Part shown: positions 21,701-30,019 of the stretch, in pieces | Layout of the letters: each line of letters opens with the position of its first letter | How positions within the stretch are numbered: position 1 is the stretch's first letter | Source: Flavobacteriales bacterium | GTDB taxonomy: Bacteria; Bacteroidota; Bacteroidia; CAIKAF01 | Direction: 5' to 3' | NCBI GenBank assembly: GCA_025055575.1 | Contig: JANWWP010000017.1 | Location: 19,764 to 83,763, forward strand | Length of the DNA: 64,000 bases | Program-made: the position numbers and the translations under genes | Notes under the pieces: model-generated | Told to the model about the DNA's origin: nothing | What the model saw: the letters and a program-made list of their open reading frames with translations, nothing else | The model's database searches: none

Positions 21701-21895
21701 ATTACCGCCCTGGTAGCCTCTCTTGGTTTTCTTCCTATGGCCATCAGCACCGGCAACGGAGCTGAGGTGCAACGTCCATTGGCCACGGTTGTCATTGGCG
21801 GACTAATGATTTCCACCTTCCTGACGCTCATTTTGTTACCCTTTTTCTTTATTATTTTCTCAAAATTATTTAAAACTAAAACAGAAAATCATTAA
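18764..21895 (+). CDS. czcA: CzcA/CusA-type HME-RND heavy-metal efflux transporter
   Basis: NLAIDAVPDITNNQVQL N-terminus; DFGLIVDGAVIVVE in TM4. Confidence 0.92.
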   Translation: MFSRLVNYSIKNNYLVLIGIFLGVIWGIWEARNLAIDAVPDITNNQVQLITTAPAFSAEDMERLVTFPLEQALRNIPGLMEMRSFSRLGLSVITLVFNDETDVYWARQQISERLPQAREQLPAGVAPPFLAPVTTGLGEIFQYVLRPAPGFEKRYDALALRSIQDWVVRRQLLGVPGVADVSSFGGRVLQYVVSYNPAVLKTYGLSPENLAEALNRASGVAGGAYIEKGNRAFFLRADGLFNTPQDIENTVVGISSDGTPIRIRNVAKVHTGFALPYGGMVYNDSLEVAGGIVMMLKGENGNRVVQNVKKRIEEIRSTLPEGVILEPFLDRSRLVGSVLRTVRNNLVEGALIVLGVLSILLGSIRAGLIVASVIPLALLFAVVMMKHFGLSGNLMSLGALDFGLIVDGAVIVVEGVLYGLHTHVSRQMHGSERAFLADIIQKSSGRLLRSAFFGQLIILAVYLPILSLEGIEGKMFRPMALTVIFALAGAFILSFTYVPALTTLVLRRADGHHSEKAEKLLGPLAKFQSKILFFLLRRPYWVVLALLFMLLISVSLIRRMGGEFIPTLPEGDLAIETRLTTGSSLTSSLGTVKQGAALLLKKFPEVLRVVSKTGTGEIPTDPMPMEASDMMVVLRDKSEWVSARTWADLISQIQDCLKGIPGVYFSVQYPVAMRFNELLTGARQDVVCKVFGENLDTLVMLAEQIGQEAEKIPGVASVYIESLKGASEIRVQIQREQAARLGVDMGSLALALSTAFAGQQTGMLFQNERRHPIVLRLDSALRSDLETLERLPVATKAGGWVPLGQVASIYVGEGIHQIQREDARRRIVVGFNVLEADVESVVQQLQRQLSLHPLPAGYTLKIGGAYEHLVSARRRLFLVVPLALAVIFIFLFMAFRSLLPVWIVFLAVPFSAVGGLMALSLRHMPFSISGGVGFVVLFGVSVLNGIVLVNEIRRLMSEEKYSLYRAVFKASQIRLRPILITALVASLGFLPMAISTGNGAEVQRPLATVVIGGLMISTFLTLILLPFFFIIFSKLFKTKTENH

Positions 21896-21940
21896 TATTT
21901 TTAGTTTTTATCATAGTTTGATTTATTATAATTCAAAAAA

Positions 21941-23101
21941 ATGGAAAAAAAAGTATATTTAGCAGTCCTTTTTAACTTTATTATTTTTTGTTTAATTTTT
22001 ACTTTGAGTTGCAGAAAAAATCTCTCCCAATTATCCTCCACCCCGGAGGCGCCAAAAACCGACACAATTAAGCCGGGTCCACCCGGCAATTTAATTCTCA
22101 ACCACCTGCATTTGGGAAAATGGGTGCCATGCTCCTTCTCTTCTTTTTTCCAATCCGATGGCGTGGCTGAGTTGGTGCCTTCCGCAAGGATAAGCTTGTC
22201 TGCGCCGGTTTCTGGCCGGGTGGCTGAGTTATTTATCAGACCAGGCATGTCCGTGAAAAAAGGTCAGGTTCTGGCTGTGTTGGAAAGCATAGAATATATT
22301 AACATTCAAAAGGATTACCTTACCGAAAAATACATTTTAACCCAGGTAGAAAGTGAATATAATCGGCAGAAATCACTAATTTCAATGCGCACGGTAAGTG
22401 AAAAATCATTCGAAGAAATTGAAGCCCGCCTGGGCAGCCAGAAAGCCTCACTGAAAGCGTTGGAAGAAAAGTTGCGTTGCATGGGCATAGAACCTTCGGG
22501 CGTTCAGGAATCCAATCTCAGCAGAAAATTGCTTTTACGCGCCCCTTCCAATGGCCTGGTGGCTTCGGTACAGGTCCATATGGGCAAACAAGTAACCCCC
22601 CAGGAAGCGCTCTGTGAATTGTGGGATCTTGCAGGGATACAGCTCAAATTTCTGGTATTTGGAGACGATCTTCAAGGGGTCTCTGTGGGGCAACCAATAG
22701 AGGCCTGGAGCACTTTTTCCCCGGAAACGAAATGGAAAGGACGGGTGGAATATGTGGGGGCAATGTCTGAAAAGGAAAAATACACACCCGTGTATTGTTC
22801 TTTAATGGAAGGAGGTCAGGAAATACGCCCGGGCTGGCCGGTTTCGGCCCGTTTTTTCAATGCGCCAAAACCCGCCTGGAAAGTTCCAAACGGGGCGCTG
22901 GTTTTTTTAGGAGAACGCTCCTTAATTTTTAAAAGCAAAGCGCTGGGGCAATTTGAGCCCATACCTGTCAAAGTGCTCCAGCTTGGTAAAGATTCCAGTA
23001 TAATCAAATGTCTTGAAAAAGCCTGCTCGGATGATGACATTTTCTTATTCTCACAGGCCAATGTTTTATACGGCATATTAAAATCTGGTAGTGCGGATTA
23101 A
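21941..23101 (+). CDS. czcB: RND periplasmic adaptor lipoprotein (CzcB-like)
   Basis: Lipobox TLSC; SAPVSGRVAELFIRPGMSVKKGQVLAVLES biotinyl-lipoyl-like motif. Confidence 0.85.
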   Translation: MEKKVYLAVLFNFIIFCLIFTLSCRKNLSQLSSTPEAPKTDTIKPGPPGNLILNHLHLGKWVPCSFSSFFQSDGVAELVPSARISLSAPVSGRVAELFIRPGMSVKKGQVLAVLESIEYINIQKDYLTEKYILTQVESEYNRQKSLISMRTVSEKSFEEIEARLGSQKASLKALEEKLRCMGIEPSGVQESNLSRKLLLRAPSNGLVASVQVHMGKQVTPQEALCELWDLAGIQLKFLVFGDDLQGVSVGQPIEAWSTFSPETKWKGRVEYVGAMSEKEKYTPVYCSLMEGGQEIRPGWPVSARFFNAPKPAWKVPNGALVFLGERSLIFKSKALGQFEPIPVKVLQLGKDSSIIKCLEKACSDDDIFLFSQANVLYGILKSGSAD

Positions 23102-23139
23102 TGGAGGGGCCAGGTGCTTCACTTTCCAGTATTAATCCT

Positions 23140-23147
23140 TACATTTG
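23140..23147 (+). promoter_or_regulatory. -7 box TACATTTG, 4 nt before ATG 23152
   Basis: Matches TAnnTTTG. Confidence 0.55.
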
Positions 23148-23151
23148 AAAA

Positions 23152-24453
23152 ATGGGGTGGATTTCCGGCGCAGTTTGGCTTGTGTTGTGCGGCGCCTGGA
23201 TCATGTGGGCAGGCCGCCATCTGACGCCCCGTGTCTCGCAACGTTGGCTGGGAGGGCTGTGGGCGTTAAAAATAGCCGCGGGGTTTGCGATATGGTGGAT
23301 TTATGCCCATTACTATTCGGATGAAAAAACAGGAGACATTATCTCCTATCATGCGGATGGTTTAGAGCTGCGAAAAATTTTCTGGCAGTCGCCCTTAAAA
23401 TACGTTCAGGTATTGTTGGGGATGCACAACAACTATGAGGAAGAATTTGCCCCACTCTACAACACCATGCGCTATTGGTACGAGGAATGGAAAGGCAGCA
23501 ACCTGATCATTGAACCGCGGAACATGATCCGTCTCAGTTCCCTGGTAGGCTTGCTGACGGGCGGCTGGATTTTCTCACACATTGTGGTTTTTTCCTGTTT
23601 GGCCATGCTGGGGATTTTGTTTTTGACAGCCGGATTTCGGAGCGCTGGCATTTTTTCGGACGAACGGTGGCTGATGGCCGGCGCCACCTTAGCGCCATCG
23701 GCATTGGCCTGGACTTCGGCCCCCATGCGCGAGGCGCCTATGATGCTGGGTTTGGGTATGGCTGTGGCGGGCGCCGTGTGGGTCCGTAGAAACCTTTCAT
23801 TCAAGGCTTTTGCTACGCTTCTTGGTGGTTTTTGGTGGCTGGCTTATTTTAAAACTCATGTGGCTCTGACTTTATTTATGCCGGTTGTATTGTATTTGCT
23901 AGCACCTGCTGACCGACGCCAAGCCCTGGTATTATATGGAGGCTCCCTTCTGGCGCTCCTGATATTTCTCTACGCCACCCCGTCAGGCGCCTTCGTTTTG
24001 AAAGTGGTAGCCAAAAAGCGGATAGATTTTATCCATGTGGCTGAGGTGTGGGAGGCCCGCAGCCGCATTCCGGTGCCGGAAGTCCCCCAACGTTTGGAAC
24101 AACTTCCACAAAGTGTGGCCCACGCCCTCACCAATACCTTTTTTCAACCTATGCCCTGGCGGGTCAAGGGCCTGCTGGACAGCTTGGCTTTGGGAGAAAA
24201 CATTTTGTTTTCTGCCCTTTTGGCTTTATCGCTCTGGCGGATCTGGCGGTTCCAGAATTTACCACTGAATTTTGTGATGCTGGTGGTTCTGTTCAGTTTT
24301 TTTCAGGCCTTACTGATAGGGCTTACCACTTCTGTCGCCGGTGCCATAGTGCGCTATAAATGCAGCATTCTGGCGATACTTACGCCTTTTCTTTTGTTAA
24401 GCCTCCAGCCAAAAAATGCGAGAGAAACAAAAAATCTCAAAACCGATGAATGA
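23152..24453 (+). CDS. Polytopic membrane protein, unknown function
   Basis: Multiple hydrophobic segments; -7 box TACATTTG 4 nt upstream of the ATG. Confidence 0.6.
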   Translation: MGWISGAVWLVLCGAWIMWAGRHLTPRVSQRWLGGLWALKIAAGFAIWWIYAHYYSDEKTGDIISYHADGLELRKIFWQSPLKYVQVLLGMHNNYEEEFAPLYNTMRYWYEEWKGSNLIIEPRNMIRLSSLVGLLTGGWIFSHIVVFSCLAMLGILFLTAGFRSAGIFSDERWLMAGATLAPSALAWTSAPMREAPMMLGLGMAVAGAVWVRRNLSFKAFATLLGGFWWLAYFKTHVALTLFMPVVLYLLAPADRRQALVLYGGSLLALLIFLYATPSGAFVLKVVAKKRIDFIHVAEVWEARSRIPVPEVPQRLEQLPQSVAHALTNTFFQPMPWRVKGLLDSLALGENILFSALLALSLWRIWRFQNLPLNFVMLVVLFSFFQALLIGLTTSVAGAIVRYKCSILAILTPFLLLSLQPKNARETKNLKTDE

Positions 24454-25384
24454 CGGTGATGGCGTATCCGTCAAGTTCCTTCCGGGCTTTTTCAAGATCT
24501 TCCGTAAAACCTAGCAGATAACCGCCACCGCCCGAACCGCACAACTTCAGGTAATAAGCCTCTGTTTCCAGACCGCGCTGCCACACTTTTTTGAATTTGC
24601 CCGGAATCATAGGGGTGAGATAGCTGAGCAGAAAGCGGCTCAGGTCTTTGACGTTGGCCAAAAGCTCCCGGGTCTCCCCTTTCAGAAAGGCTTTAATGCA
24701 ATTGTCGTTAAATGGAATCATCTCCTTTTTCAGGAGTTTAAGGAATCCTTTTTCTTTCCGGCATTTATCCAGGAAAAGATTGACGAGCGGCTTGGTGTTG
24801 CCGGGCGTCCCCGTGTTGATCAGGAAGATTCCACCCTTGCCGTTCAGACGCGATTCCGGGATGCCCACCGCATCAATGGCCGATTTGTTACGAATGAGAA
24901 GTGGGTGTTCTAAGTAACAAATTAAGGGGTCGATGCCCGAACTGGTGCCATGAAAATAGCTTTCCATGGCGGCCAGGTGGTTTTTCAATGTGAGAATTTG
25001 ATCCCCTGTTATGGACTCGTCGTTATAAATTTTATCAAAAGCGTACCTGTCATACACCGCCGCCACCAAGGCGCCGGAACTCCCCACCCCAAAGCCCTGC
25101 GGTATGGTGCTGTCAAAAATCAAACCTCTTTCTACATCACGCTCCAAGGCTTCAATATCCAACCGAAAGCCCAGGGAACCTTCCTCCTGTTTTTTCCTTA
25201 AAAAAGCCGCATATTCTTTGAGGCTAAGGTTGGAGGCACGGGCCTCCTCTTCCGTCAAATTGGAGGAGCTGAAGGCCAGTTTGCCTTTATAAAAATCGAA
25301 GGGAATGGAAAGCCCCATAGAGTTGTGAATGAGACTGTATTCCCCAAACAAGAGGATTTTAGATTTGAAAGTGTCTCTTTTCAT
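24437..25384 (-). CDS. GHMP kinase, probable mevalonate kinase
   Basis: KILLFGEYSLIH, PQGFGVGSSGALVAAV GHMP motif, CGSGGGGYLLGF; in mevalonate operon. Confidence 0.85.
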   Translation of the reverse strand: MKRDTFKSKILLFGEYSLIHNSMGLSIPFDFYKGKLAFSSSNLTEEEARASNLSLKEYAAFLRKKQEEGSLGFRLDIEALERDVERGLIFDSTIPQGFGVGSSGALVAAVYDRYAFDKIYNDESITGDQILTLKNHLAAMESYFHGTSSGIDPLICYLEHPLLIRNKSAIDAVGIPESRLNGKGGIFLINTGTPGNTKPLVNLFLDKCRKEKGFLKLLKKEMIPFNDNCIKAFLKGETRELLANVKDLSRFLLSYLTPMIPGKFKKVWQRGLETEAYYLKLCGSGGGGYLLGFTEDLEKARKELDGYAITVIHRF

Positions 25385-25388
25385 GGTT

Positions 25389-26483
25389 TCAGAGGATTCT
25401 TTCGGGCCCTGTACCTTCCTTATCTTGAATGATGTCTTCGGGACGCAAATTTAAACCGGATTTGGATATTAAGAAGTCATTAACATTTTCCTTTTCACTG
25501 TCCGGAAAAAGGAGATGCAAATTGGGCCCTGCGTCCAGGGTGAAGGTGACTCGGCATCCGGTGTTGGCACGGAAGGCTTTTAACGCATCCAACAGCGCAA
25601 GGGTGGTGGGTTTCATTAAAATAAACCACGGCCGGGAGGTCATCATCATAGCGTGCAAGGACAGCGCTTCGTGTTCAGTGATAAATGAAAAGGTCTCCCA
25701 GTCTCCAGAGACCAGGGCCATTTTCATCCTTTCAATATTCTGAAAAGCCTGGCGGAAACGCTCAGCAGCGTAAGGATGCCCATTCATAAGGCCATGGCCT
25801 GCGCGGCTGCTTACGGCTTTTTCCTGTCGATCGCACACCACAATCCAGTCGTTTAGACCCCGGAACTCCGGGTGAATATTCCATGAGACGGGAAAGGCTT
25901 CTTCGTCCGAGGATTTTTCTTCTAAAGGATGCTTTCCCCACAAGACAAAACCACCATACACAGAGCGGGAAGCGCTGCCCGAAGCCAGGCGCGAAAGGCG
26001 CGAGGCTTCGCTGAAAAAGTCTTCTTTTTTGGCTAAGGCGCCCGTGCATTCGTTTTCCAGTGTGCATAAAGCCAGGCAAAACGCGCTCATTCCGGAAGCT
26101 GAAGATGCAATACCCGCCGAATGCGGAAAGGTATTCCGCGAACGCACCCACAAGTGCTTTCCCTTGAGAAAAGGCTTTTGCGGCAGGAGGGATTGACAAA
26201 ATGTTTTCAGCTTGTCTTCAAAAGCAGGCTTAGGCTGGCCGTCCAAAAGAAAAGATACCTCCATGGCACCGCTTTCGGACTCCGTGCAGACCACTTCCGT
26301 TTCCGTGTAACAAGCAGAAAGGGTGATGCTCAGGGAAGGATTGGCCGGCAGCTGTCCTTCAAATTTTCCCCAATATTTCACCAGCGCAATGTTGGAAGGA
26401 CTTTTCCAGGCAGTGCGCACTAAAATTTGGGAGGGATCAGGAAACCGGGCTAACGAAGCGCTGGGCCATTCACTCTGTGTCAT
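25389..26483 (-). CDS. mvaD: Diphosphomevalonate decarboxylase
   Basis: WKSPSNIALVKYWGK, FPHSAGIASSASGMSA, VTFTLDAGPNLHLL; start at MTQSEW. Confidence 0.9.
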   Translation of the reverse strand: MTQSEWPSASLARFPDPSQILVRTAWKSPSNIALVKYWGKFEGQLPANPSLSITLSACYTETEVVCTESESGAMEVSFLLDGQPKPAFEDKLKTFCQSLLPQKPFLKGKHLWVRSRNTFPHSAGIASSASGMSAFCLALCTLENECTGALAKKEDFFSEASRLSRLASGSASRSVYGGFVLWGKHPLEEKSSDEEAFPVSWNIHPEFRGLNDWIVVCDRQEKAVSSRAGHGLMNGHPYAAERFRQAFQNIERMKMALVSGDWETFSFITEHEALSLHAMMMTSRPWFILMKPTTLALLDALKAFRANTGCRVTFTLDAGPNLHLLFPDSEKENVNDFLISKSGLNLRPEDIIQDKEGTGPERIL

Positions 26484-27393
26484 AAATAAATTCATGATAT
26501 TGAAACACTGGCCATAGATTGCGGGTTTCAAAATAGTTTTTTACTTCTTCAGGAGGTCTTTTGGTGTATGCCAGAAGGAAATCGCCACCCCATGCACCCA
26601 GGGATTTGACCACTCCCTCAAAGTCTTGAAATTGCAGAACCTGTATGGGAGTTTTCTGTATTAACAACCCAATTTGGTTTTCATGTTCTTTAAGAACTTC
26701 AGAGGCTGTTTCGAAATCGGAAGCTTTCAGAAAAGCTTGCGTGAGGGCCGAAATTCTCTCCACTATCTCCTTTTTTTTATTGGACGACACCTGACGATAA
26801 CGATGGATTTCATCGGAGGAGGACTGTTTTCGGCCAGAATACACAAAATAAAAATACCGTCGGACTTCAGGTGCAATGGAAACCGGCGCCACAAAGGGAT
26901 TAGATACCTGCGTGCGCTGATACAAAATCGGACCTTTAGCGAAGGCACAGGCCACGTCATAGCCCGATCCGCCGAAAGTATCGGCCTGCAGAAGATAGGG
27001 GTTCACCCCGGAAAAAGCGGCCAGAAGAGCCAGCAAAGTGGCGCTGCTGCCCAAGCCCCAAAAACGCGGATAATCCGTGGCAGTGGAAATCTTGGAAGAA
27101 AGAAATAAATTCCTTTGACCCGACAAAATCCGAGCGCTGGAAAGAATATGACCCAGCCGCCTAGCCAGTTCGGAATCGGTGGTTTCTACCACCTGAAGCT
27201 GCTTGTCAAAAACAGCCTGAAACCAGAGCTCCCCTTGGTCTTTAGCTTCCCAATGGAGCGACTCCGAAATATTTTTTTCCCAACGCATGCTTTGGCCAAA
27301 CACCACCGGTAGAGCCACACTTAAAGCCCCATCCAGAATGGCATACTCCCCCATGAGCAAAACCTTCCCCCGGGCCTGGAGTATTTCTGGCAT
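26470..27393 (-). CDS. GHMP kinase of the GYDIA type (GYDVA here)
   Basis: GKVLLMGEYAILDGA, FWGLGSSATLLALL, GGSGYDVACAFA. Confidence 0.85.
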   Translation of the reverse strand: MPEILQARGKVLLMGEYAILDGALSVALPVVFGQSMRWEKNISESLHWEAKDQGELWFQAVFDKQLQVVETTDSELARRLGHILSSARILSGQRNLFLSSKISTATDYPRFWGLGSSATLLALLAAFSGVNPYLLQADTFGGSGYDVACAFAKGPILYQRTQVSNPFVAPVSIAPEVRRYFYFVYSGRKQSSSDEIHRYRQVSSNKKKEIVERISALTQAFLKASDFETASEVLKEHENQIGLLIQKTPIQVLQFQDFEGVVKSLGAWGGDFLLAYTKRPPEEVKNYFETRNLWPVFQYHEFIYDTE

Positions 27394-28796
27394 CAGGATA
27401 ATTTAATATCGCTGATCACCTCAGGGGAAATTTTCTCAGCAGAGCCTTCAATCAGTCCCTCGCGCAAAGCTACCAGGTAACTCCGCACCGCATTGAAGCT
27501 CACTTTGTTGTGCTTGAAATATTCCACAGCCAATTCTTTTTCTTTTTCGGTGGCTTCAAAATGGTTCAAAATGTTGAGGAGGTGCATCTTCATGTGCCCC
27601 TTTTGTATGCCGGTGGTGACGAGAGATTTGAGGGCTGCAAAATTGTTGGCCATACCCATGGTGGCAGCTATCATCATCAGCTCCTGGGCCGAGGGATGCC
27701 CTAAGAGCTCCAGCGAACGCCGCGCCATGGGATGCAGACGGGTGAGGCCACCCACCACGCCCAGGGCCATAGGCACTTCCAGTACATAGCGAAAACGCCC
27801 CTCGGAGCTTTCCATGCGTGTGAGCGACCGATACTGACCATCCCGGGCGGCATACGTGTGCCCGCAGGCTTCTACGGCACGAAAATCATTTCCCGTAGCC
27901 AGAACCACCGCGTCGATGCCGTTATAAATGCCTTTGTTGTGGGTTGTGGCACGGTGGGGGTCCACCTGAGCCACTTTCACAGCTAAAGAAAATTTGCGCA
28001 TAAATTCCTGCGCCGAAAGGCCGCCATCAAAAGTCCCCAATTCTTCCACGGGACACTCCACCACACATTCTACTTTGCAGTTAGGGGTGTAATTGGATAG
28101 AATACTCATGATCACTGTCACCTCTCTCTCCGTGGCTTCAAGACCTTCGGCTTCCTGCATAAATTCGCGGAGGATCAAAGCAAATTCTTCCAGACAGGAA
28201 TTGATAAAATTGGCGCCCATGGAGTCGCAGGTATCGAAAATGGCCTTCACCTGATAGTATCCTGGCTCATGGTGCGTCATGTCCACGAGCTGGATGTCCA
28301 GAATGCCGCCGCCGCGTTTTTCCATATTTCCGGTGATGTGGCGAGTGCCGGCCAGAAATTGAGTTTTCAGTTCCGGGAAAAGCGCTTTGAGTTTTTCAGG
28401 GCGTCCCATCCAAATAAAATGTACCTGGCCTATTTTTTCGACCGATACGACGCGGGCCTGAAAACCACCGCGGGTGCTCCAGAATTTGGCGCTTTTGGCC
28501 GCCGCAGCTACCACAGAACTTTCCTCAATAACCATGGGCACGGTATACGTCCGGCCGTTGATCACCACATTCGGTACTACGCCATAAGGAAAGAAAAAGT
28601 TGGTAATGGTATTTTCACTGAATTCATCCAATTGCTTCTGGATATTTGGGTCCATGTGCCAGAAGGAGCGTATTTCTCTTTCGGCCTCAGAAGCATCCGG
28701 AAACAAGCCGCAGATGCGTTTCAGTTTTTCTTCCTTGGTCAGTTTTGAGAAACCATCCATACGGAGAGGCTTTTCTGAAGGATGTACAGGATTCAT
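27393..28796 (-). CDS. mvaA: Hydroxymethylglutaryl-CoA reductase, class II-like
   Basis: EESSVVAAAAKSAKFW, DSMGANFINSC, HNKGIYNGIDAVVLATGNDFRAVEA. Confidence 0.92.
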   Translation of the reverse strand: MNPVHPSEKPLRMDGFSKLTKEEKLKRICGLFPDASEAEREIRSFWHMDPNIQKQLDEFSENTITNFFFPYGVVPNVVINGRTYTVPMVIEESSVVAAAAKSAKFWSTRGGFQARVVSVEKIGQVHFIWMGRPEKLKALFPELKTQFLAGTRHITGNMEKRGGGILDIQLVDMTHHEPGYYQVKAIFDTCDSMGANFINSCLEEFALILREFMQEAEGLEATEREVTVIMSILSNYTPNCKVECVVECPVEELGTFDGGLSAQEFMRKFSLAVKVAQVDPHRATTHNKGIYNGIDAVVLATGNDFRAVEACGHTYAARDGQYRSLTRMESSEGRFRYVLEVPMALGVVGGLTRLHPMARRSLELLGHPSAQELMMIAATMGMANNFAALKSLVTTGIQKGHMKMHLLNILNHFEATEKEKELAVEYFKHNKVSFNAVRSYLVALREGLIEGSAEKISPEVISDIKLS

Positions 28797-28830
28797 AATG
28801 GTTTAAATAACAGTTATTTGTAGATTTTTG

Positions 28831-29853
28831 TTATGAATAATCCGAAAGTTTTTTGGGTTTCAAAAAGGCAAAAGCGGTTTGGAGCCCTTTGATTTGTGAT
28901 TTTGTAAAGACGTCCAGGGCTTTAGCATCTTGGGCCGCATATTTTAAAAAGGCCGAAGCTTGACCGTAGATGGCCGGAAGCGGAGATTGAGATATCAAAA
29001 AGTAACCGTCAAGAAAATTTTTTATGCCACCGGATACAATAATGTTCCGGGTTTGGATGGGAAACGCCTGTTTTTTATAAATTTTTTGCAGCATGGCCAT
29101 CATTTCCACGGCCGAATGTCCCACCAGCGCTAGCGGAGCCAGGCCCTCTGCATCAGGATTCCGATGGTTTTCGAGACGCGTAAAATTTGTGCCGCCGAAG
29201 CTTCCAAAGTCCACAGCCAGCAAAGGAAGCCGAAGCAAAGCCTCCAGCGAGGCCGGCCCAAATCCCTGACCCACTTCTTTCACAATGATGGGGAAGGTGG
29301 CATGGTTCAGACATTCCTGAATGACATCCAAGGGTCTGCGGCCGAAGCGATCGCCCTCTGGCTGCATCAATTCCTGAAGAGGATTCACGTGAATAATGAG
29401 ACCATCTGCCCCCAAACTGCTGACCAAGTCCTCTACGATTTGCCACTCACTCTTTTGTAAAATGCGTTCAATTTGAGCGATGCCCAAATTCGCAAAAAAA
29501 GGCACATCCGGACCCAACACCGGACGCAGATTGAAATCTGCCCATCGCGACCGGCTGTGCAGCAGGGGCCGGCAGGACCCCAGGCCCATGCCCAAACCAT
29601 AGCGGGCACACACCTCCGCCAAGCGTTGGTTGATGGTGTAAGCCGCCTCCGTGCCGCCGGTCATACTGCTAATCCAAATCGGGTACTGCATTTCCTTATT
29701 TCCGAGCCGCACCGGAAGGGTGGCAGATTCCTCAGGGTGGGGTGCCAGCATAGGCTCATAAAAGAAACGGGAATCCGCTTCTGAGACGCTCACCTGGGAT
29801 TCAAAAGCCAGCCGAATGTGATCGGATTTTCGGATATCCAGTTCTTCTTTCAA
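28831..29853 (-). CDS. fni: Type 2 isopentenyl-diphosphate delta-isomerase
   Basis: PIWISSMTGGTEAAYTINQRLA, LGSCRPLL, HVNPLQELMQPEGDR, VKEVGQGFG, DFGSFGGTNF; start likely TTG 29853 because the track start overlaps a -7 box. Confidence 0.92.
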   Translation of the reverse strand: MKEELDIRKSDHIRLAFESQVSVSEADSRFFYEPMLAPHPEESATLPVRLGNKEMQYPIWISSMTGGTEAAYTINQRLAEVCARYGLGMGLGSCRPLLHSRSRWADFNLRPVLGPDVPFFANLGIAQIERILQKSEWQIVEDLVSSLGADGLIIHVNPLQELMQPEGDRFGRRPLDVIQECLNHATFPIIVKEVGQGFGPASLEALLRLPLLAVDFGSFGGTNFTRLENHRNPDAEGLAPLALVGHSAVEMMAMLQKIYKKQAFPIQTRNIIVSGGIKNFLDGYFLISQSPLPAIYGQASAFLKYAAQDAKALDVFTKSQIKGLQTAFAFLKPKKLSDYS

Positions 29854-29859
29854 GGCCGG

Positions 29860-29867
29860 CAAATGTA
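29860..29867 (-). promoter_or_regulatory. -7 box TACATTTG, 6 nt before TTG 29853 (fni operon)
   Basis: Matches TAnnTTTG; overlaps the track start codon. Confidence 0.55.
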
Positions 29868-29971
29868 CAAAAGTTAATGGAATGTTAATGCCGGAGTTTT
29901 AAAAATGCGCTTCTTTGGTTTGGATCCACTCGGCAAAACAAATGATATGTGAAACGCCCTTTGAAAAACAA

Positions 29972-30001
29972 AAAATCCCAATCCGCGCGGATTGGGATTT
30001 T
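29972..30001 (-). terminator. Intrinsic terminator downstream of the 30020-30811 gene
   Basis: Perfect 30-nt palindrome aaaatcccaatccgcgcggattgggatttt followed on the minus strand by a T-rich run. Confidence 0.8.
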
Positions 30002-30019
30002 AAGGAATAAAGGGTTGAA

